DNA of 9,646 nucleotides from JAFGED01 sp964551295 (GTDB taxonomy: Bacteria > Chloroflexota > Anaerolineae > B4-G1), in the NCBI GenBank assembly GCA_964551295.1, contig CAZKDJ010000154.1, forward strand, positions 1 through 9,646. The letters run 5' to 3'. Below, one piece after another: positions 6,966 to 9,646 of this stretch. Under the pieces are notes generated by a model. The model searched no databases. It was not told the DNA's origin and worked only from the letters and a program-made list of their open reading frames with translations. Both the position numbers and the translations under genes were made by a program. The stretch's first letter is position 1. Each line of letters opens with the position of its first letter.

Positions 6966-8108
6966 ATGGCAGTAAAGACATCTCAGATGGTCGAACAATT
7001 AGAGCTTTGGGGTTGCATCCAGTGCGGCAAGTGCACGGGCGGCTGCCCGGTGGCGCGCAAGACGACGCTCAACATCCGCAGTATGATCTACCACATGTTG
7101 GTGGAGCCAGAAATGGACGTGGACGCCCATCCAGAGTTGTGGGATTGCACCTGCTGCTTCACCTGCGTCGAGCGCTGCATCAAGGACGTGGAGCCGGCGG
7201 AGCTCGTCATCGCACTGCGCGGCCAATTGGTGGAGAGCGGCCGCATCCCGGATACCATCGGCACCGCACTGATGGCTATCTTTCGCCAGGGAAATCCTAC
7301 CGGCATCGCGCGCGAGGATCGCGCTGCCTGGGCCGGAGAGCTAGAGATCAAAGCTGCTCAGGAAGGCTGCGAGACCCTTTACTTTGTCGGGTGCATCCCC
7401 TCCTACGACCAGCGCGTGCAGCCCATCGCCCGCGCGCTGGCGCAGACATTGACCGCAGCAGGGATCGATTTCGGCACGCTGGGTACGGAGGAAAGCTGCT
7501 GTGGCAACGAGGTGCGCCGCATGGGCGAGATGGGCCTGTTCGAGATGTTGGTCGAGGAGAACAGCGAGCTGTTTCGCAGCGTGGGAGCCGGCCGCATCGT
7601 GACCATCTCGCCCCACTGCTTTAACACGTTCAAGAACGAGTACAGGCTGGATGGGGTCGAGGTAGTACACTACACGCAGCTTATTGCAGCGCTAATCGAG
7701 CAAGGAAAATTGAAGTTCAAAAGTGTGGGGGTGTGGGGAAAAGGTGTGGAGAGAGTTGTGACCTACCACGACCCGTGCTTTCTGGGCAAGCAGAACCACG
7801 TATTTGACGAGCCGCGCGCGATCTTGAGCGCCATCCCCGGCGTCAAGCTGGTGGAGATGGACCGCAACCGGGAGCGCAGCCTGTGCTGCGAGGGCGGCGG
7901 CGGGCGCATGTGGAATGAGGGCACCAACCTGGAGGAGCGGCTGGCCTTCCAGCGCGTGCAGGAGGCGGCCGACACGGGTGCCGAGATACTGGCCGTGGCC
8001 TGCCCCTTCTGCCTGCTGACGCTGGAGGATGCGGTGAAAGTGCAGGGACTGGAGGAGCGGTTGCGGGTGATGGATATCATGGAACTTGTAGATCTGGCAT
8101 TGGAGTAG
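6966..8108 (+). CDS. HdrC-HdrB fusion (HdrD-like) Fe-S/CCG-domain reductase subunit
   Basis: This 380-residue protein starts with an HdrC-like part holding two [4Fe-4S] motifs, C17-C20-C23-C27P and C61-C64-C67-C71 (Ile instead of Pro after the last). An HdrB-like part with two CCG domains follows. Domain 1 has C143, C178-C179-G and SPHC (C218, with Ser215 where CPxC proteins have Cys). Domain 2 has C271 in YHDPC, C307-C308 before EGGGG, and C346-P-F-C349. In methanogen HdrB and HdrD these CCG motifs ligate unusual [4Fe-4S] clusters that cleave a heterodisulfide. In bacteria without CoM/CoB the acceptor is another disulfide or unknown. GGAG lies 7 bases before ATG 6966, and the upstream hdrA stops one base earlier. 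The gene is flanked by hdrA copies on both sides, as expected for an HdrABC-type complex. Soluble; no membrane segment. Confidence 0.9.
   Translation: MAVKTSQMVEQLELWGCIQCGKCTGGCPVARKTTLNIRSMIYHMLVEPEMDVDAHPELWDCTCCFTCVERCIKDVEPAELVIALRGQLVESGRIPDTIGTALMAIFRQGNPTGIAREDRAAWAGELEIKAAQEGCETLYFVGCIPSYDQRVQPIARALAQTLTAAGIDFGTLGTEESCCGNEVRRMGEMGLFEMLVEENSELFRSVGAGRIVTISPHCFNTFKNEYRLDGVEVVHYTQLIAALIEQGKLKFKSVGVWGKGVERVVTYHDPCFLGKQNHVFDEPRAILSAIPGVKLVEMDRNRERSLCCEGGGGRMWNEGTNLEERLAFQRVQEAADTGAEILAVACPFCLLTLEDAVKVQGLEERLRVMDIMELVDLALE
7723..7751. repeat. Short octamer repeat gtgtgggg in the HdrCB gene
   Basis: Two perfect gtgtgggg units (7723-7738), aaaag, and then gtgtggag encode about SVGVWGKGVE, in the linker between CCG domain 1 and YHDPC of CCG domain 2. 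The tract is short and G-rich, so its membership of a repeat family is less certain than for the other tracts. Confidence 0.5.
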
Positions 8109-8128
8109 GACAAGATGGCATCTTGTCC
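8108..8128. repeat. 21-bp perfect palindrome over an hdrA start codon
   Basis: Ten-base arms (ggacaagatg and catcttgtcc) lie around a single central base. The palindrome begins at the last base of the HdrCB stop and contains ATG 8115, so the new protein begins MASCP from the palindrome. It may be another inserted element, a start-occluding hairpin in mRNA, or an operator-like site. Confidence 0.7.
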
Positions 8129-9646
8129 CACACGCATCGGCATCTACATCTGTCACTGCGGCGTGAACATCTCTGCGACGGTCGACGTGGAGGCGGTCGC
8201 GGCGTTTGCGGCTGGCTTACCCGGCGTCGTCGTGGCGCGGGACTATGTGTACATGTGCTCCGATCCGGGACAGGCGCTGATCCGGCAAGACATCGAGGAG
8301 CACGATCTCAACCGGGTCGTGGTGGCCTCCTGCTCGCCGCGCATGCACGAGCCGACGTTCCGCAGAGCGGCCGAGCAGGCCGGGCTGAACCCGTATCTGG
8401 TCAACATGGCCAACATCCGCGAGCAGTGCGCGTGGGTTCACGTCGCAGGCACGGAGACGACGGAAAAAGCCAAGGCGCTGGTCGCCTCGGCGGTGGCCAA
8501 GGTCGCCCTGCTGGAGCCGCTGGAAGCGCGCGAGGTCGAGGTCACGCCCGGTGCCCTCGTCATCGGCGGCGGGCTGGCAGGGATGGTCGCCGCACTCGAT
8601 ATCGCCGACGCCGGATTCCCGGTCACGCTGGTGGAACAGAGCGATCACCTGGGCGGTCGCGTCGCGGAACTCCATCGCACCTACCCCACCCTGGAGTCGG
8701 TGACGGAGCTATTGGAGCCACTGATCGAGCATGTGCAGTCACATCCCTACATCACAGTGCTGCTGGACTCGCGGGTGGCCGAGGTAGAGGGGTATGTGGG
8801 CAATTTCGAGGTCACCGTTGGTAAATTAGTAGATTGGGAAACTGGTGAAGGTGACCAATCTACCAATCTACCAATCTACCAGGTAGGCTCCATCATCGTC
8901 GCCACCGGCTACGACGTCTTTGACCCGCGACGCAAGCCCGAATACGGCTACGGCCGGTACCCAAACGTGATCACCACGCTGGAGATGGAGCACCTGCTTC
9001 AAGCGGCATCAACAGGGGAATCTCTAATCTCCAATCTCCAATCTCCAGCCCCCAAAGTGGCCTTCATCAAGTGCGTCGGCTCGCGCGACGTGCAGGTGGG
9101 CAACCCCTACTGCTCGCGGGTGTGCTGCATGGTCACTGCCAAGCAGGCCCATTTGGTGAAGGATCTGTTGCCCGAAGCCAAAGTAACGGTCTTTTACATG
9201 GACGTGCGCACTTTTGGCAAGGGCGGCGAGGAATTTTACGACGAGGTGCGCAAGAAAGGAATACTCTACCGACGCGGGAACGTCTCAGAGATCGTGCGCA
9301 GGGGGGAGCGCGTCGCACTGATCGCGGAGGATACGCTGCTGGGCCAGCCCATCGAGGTCGAGGCCGACCTGGTAGTGCTGGCCGTGGGGATGGAGTCTCG
9401 TGCAAACGTCGACAGCATTGCCACGCTACTCAAACTGCCGCGCTCGTCGGATGGCTTTTTCCTGGAGCTGCACCCCAAGCTGCGCCCCGTCGATACGGCA
9501 GTGGACGGCGTGTTCCTGGCCGGCTGCTGCCAGGGACCAAAGGACATTCCCGACACTGTCGCCCAGGCCAAGGCGGCGGCCTCGTCCGCATTGATCCCGC
9601 TGCTGCGCGGCACGGTGCTGGCGGAATCGGCCACGGCGGTGGTGGA
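8115..9646 (+). CDS. hdrA: HdrA-like FAD subunit with N-terminal domain, 3'-partial
   Basis: The frame is open from ATG 8115 to the window end (510 complete codons). The HdrA N-terminal domain is present (ICHCG with C13/C15, C48 in YMCSD, ASCSPRMHEP with C73, NIREQCAWVH). The FAD loop GGGLAG follows at 151-156, then IIVATGYDVFDP, IKCVGSRD (C320), PYCSRVCC (C333, C337, C338), FYMDVRTFGKG and AGCCQGPKDIPD. Unlike the short HdrA, the segment after GGRVAELHRTYPTL has no Cys pair and there is no inserted ferredoxin. GGAG lies 9 bases before the ATG, 6 bases after the HdrCB stop. It probably joins HdrCB and the short HdrA in one complex. C-terminal ferredoxins or an MvhD-like extension could follow beyond the window. 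Its C-terminal half is very close to the short HdrA, pointing to duplication. Confidence 0.9.
   Translation, partial: MASCPTRIGIYICHCGVNISATVDVEAVAAFAAGLPGVVVARDYVYMCSDPGQALIRQDIEEHDLNRVVVASCSPRMHEPTFRRAAEQAGLNPYLVNMANIREQCAWVHVAGTETTEKAKALVASAVAKVALLEPLEAREVEVTPGALVIGGGLAGMVAALDIADAGFPVTLVEQSDHLGGRVAELHRTYPTLESVTELLEPLIEHVQSHPYITVLLDSRVAEVEGYVGNFEVTVGKLVDWETGEGDQSTNLPIYQVGSIIVATGYDVFDPRRKPEYGYGRYPNVITTLEMEHLLQAASTGESLISNLQSPAPKVAFIKCVGSRDVQVGNPYCSRVCCMVTAKQAHLVKDLLPEAKVTVFYMDVRTFGKGGEEFYDEVRKKGILYRRGNVSEIVRRGERVALIAEDTLLGQPIEVEADLVVLAVGMESRANVDSIATLLKLPRSSDGFFLELHPKLRPVDTAVDGVFLAGCCQGPKDIPDTVAQAKAAASSALIPLLRGTVLAESATAVV
8828..8881. repeat. ccaatcta octamer repeat with inverted flank in the coding region
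   Basis: Three perfect ccaatcta units plus cca (8855-8881) are preceded by agtagattgg (8828-8837), the inverse of the repeat unit, so the tract could fold on itself. It encodes DWETGEGDQSTNLPIYQ between the NFEVTV strand and the SIIVATG strand. It matches the octamer tract at 5881-5907 in sequence and peptide. Confidence 0.85.
9019..9046. repeat. Heptamer tandem repeat aatctcc (4 units) in the coding region
   Basis: Units aatctct, aatctcc, aatctcc and aatctcc encode ESLISNLQSP just before the conserved VAFIKCVGSRD strand. This is the same position as the tract near 4693 in flavin module 2 of the giant protein. Confidence 0.85.

Noticed and set aside
8123..8824. 233-codon plus-strand frame
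   Set aside because: It is an alternative frame of the third HdrA, rich in Arg/Gly with no motif. The frame from ATG 8115 shows HdrA signatures throughout.

Overview
The window is a single-strand (+), tightly packed, GC-rich operon segment from a bacterium whose genes carry many short repeats. The mixture of HdrA-type flavoproteins, a folate enzyme and in-frame heptamer/octamer repeats suggests a member of the Chloroflexota (Anaerolineae-like). That placement is inference from style, not from a marker gene.

Layout: 3-80 is the 3' end of folD. 94-372 is a small reading frame that looks like a severed C-terminal half of an HdrB/HdrD-type CCG domain. 392-979 is a GNAT acetyltransferase. 987-5558 is a 1523-residue multi-flavin iron-sulfur protein in which a GltD/NfnB-like NAD(P)H module is nested inside an HdrA, followed by a second HdrA. 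5576-6964 is a short HdrA without the N-terminal domain. 6966-8108 is an HdrC-HdrB fusion (HdrD-like). 8115-9646 is a further HdrA that has the N-terminal domain and runs off the window. There is no gene-free stretch over 300 bases.

The Hdr genes probably build a cytosolic electron-transfer, possibly electron-bifurcating, complex: NAD(P)H or ferredoxin feeds the HdrA/GltD flavins, iron-sulfur relays pass electrons on, and the HdrCB subunit reduces a disulfide or another acceptor at CCG-type clusters. The neighbouring folD makes a link to the methyl branch of the Wood-Ljungdahl pathway (for example a MetFV-HdrABC-MvhD-like arrangement) a reasonable guess, but the partner genes are outside the window.

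The most unusual feature is a set of at least 13 short repeat tracts of several unrelated families: 34-bp perfect inverted repeats, 7-bp and 8-bp tandem repeats, and one GC-rich dispersed motif. They sit in frame inside these conserved redox genes, mostly in loops or domain linkers and repeatedly at the same structural position in paralogous modules. One heptamer tract supplies the stop codon of the giant gene and the likely ribosome-binding site of the next.
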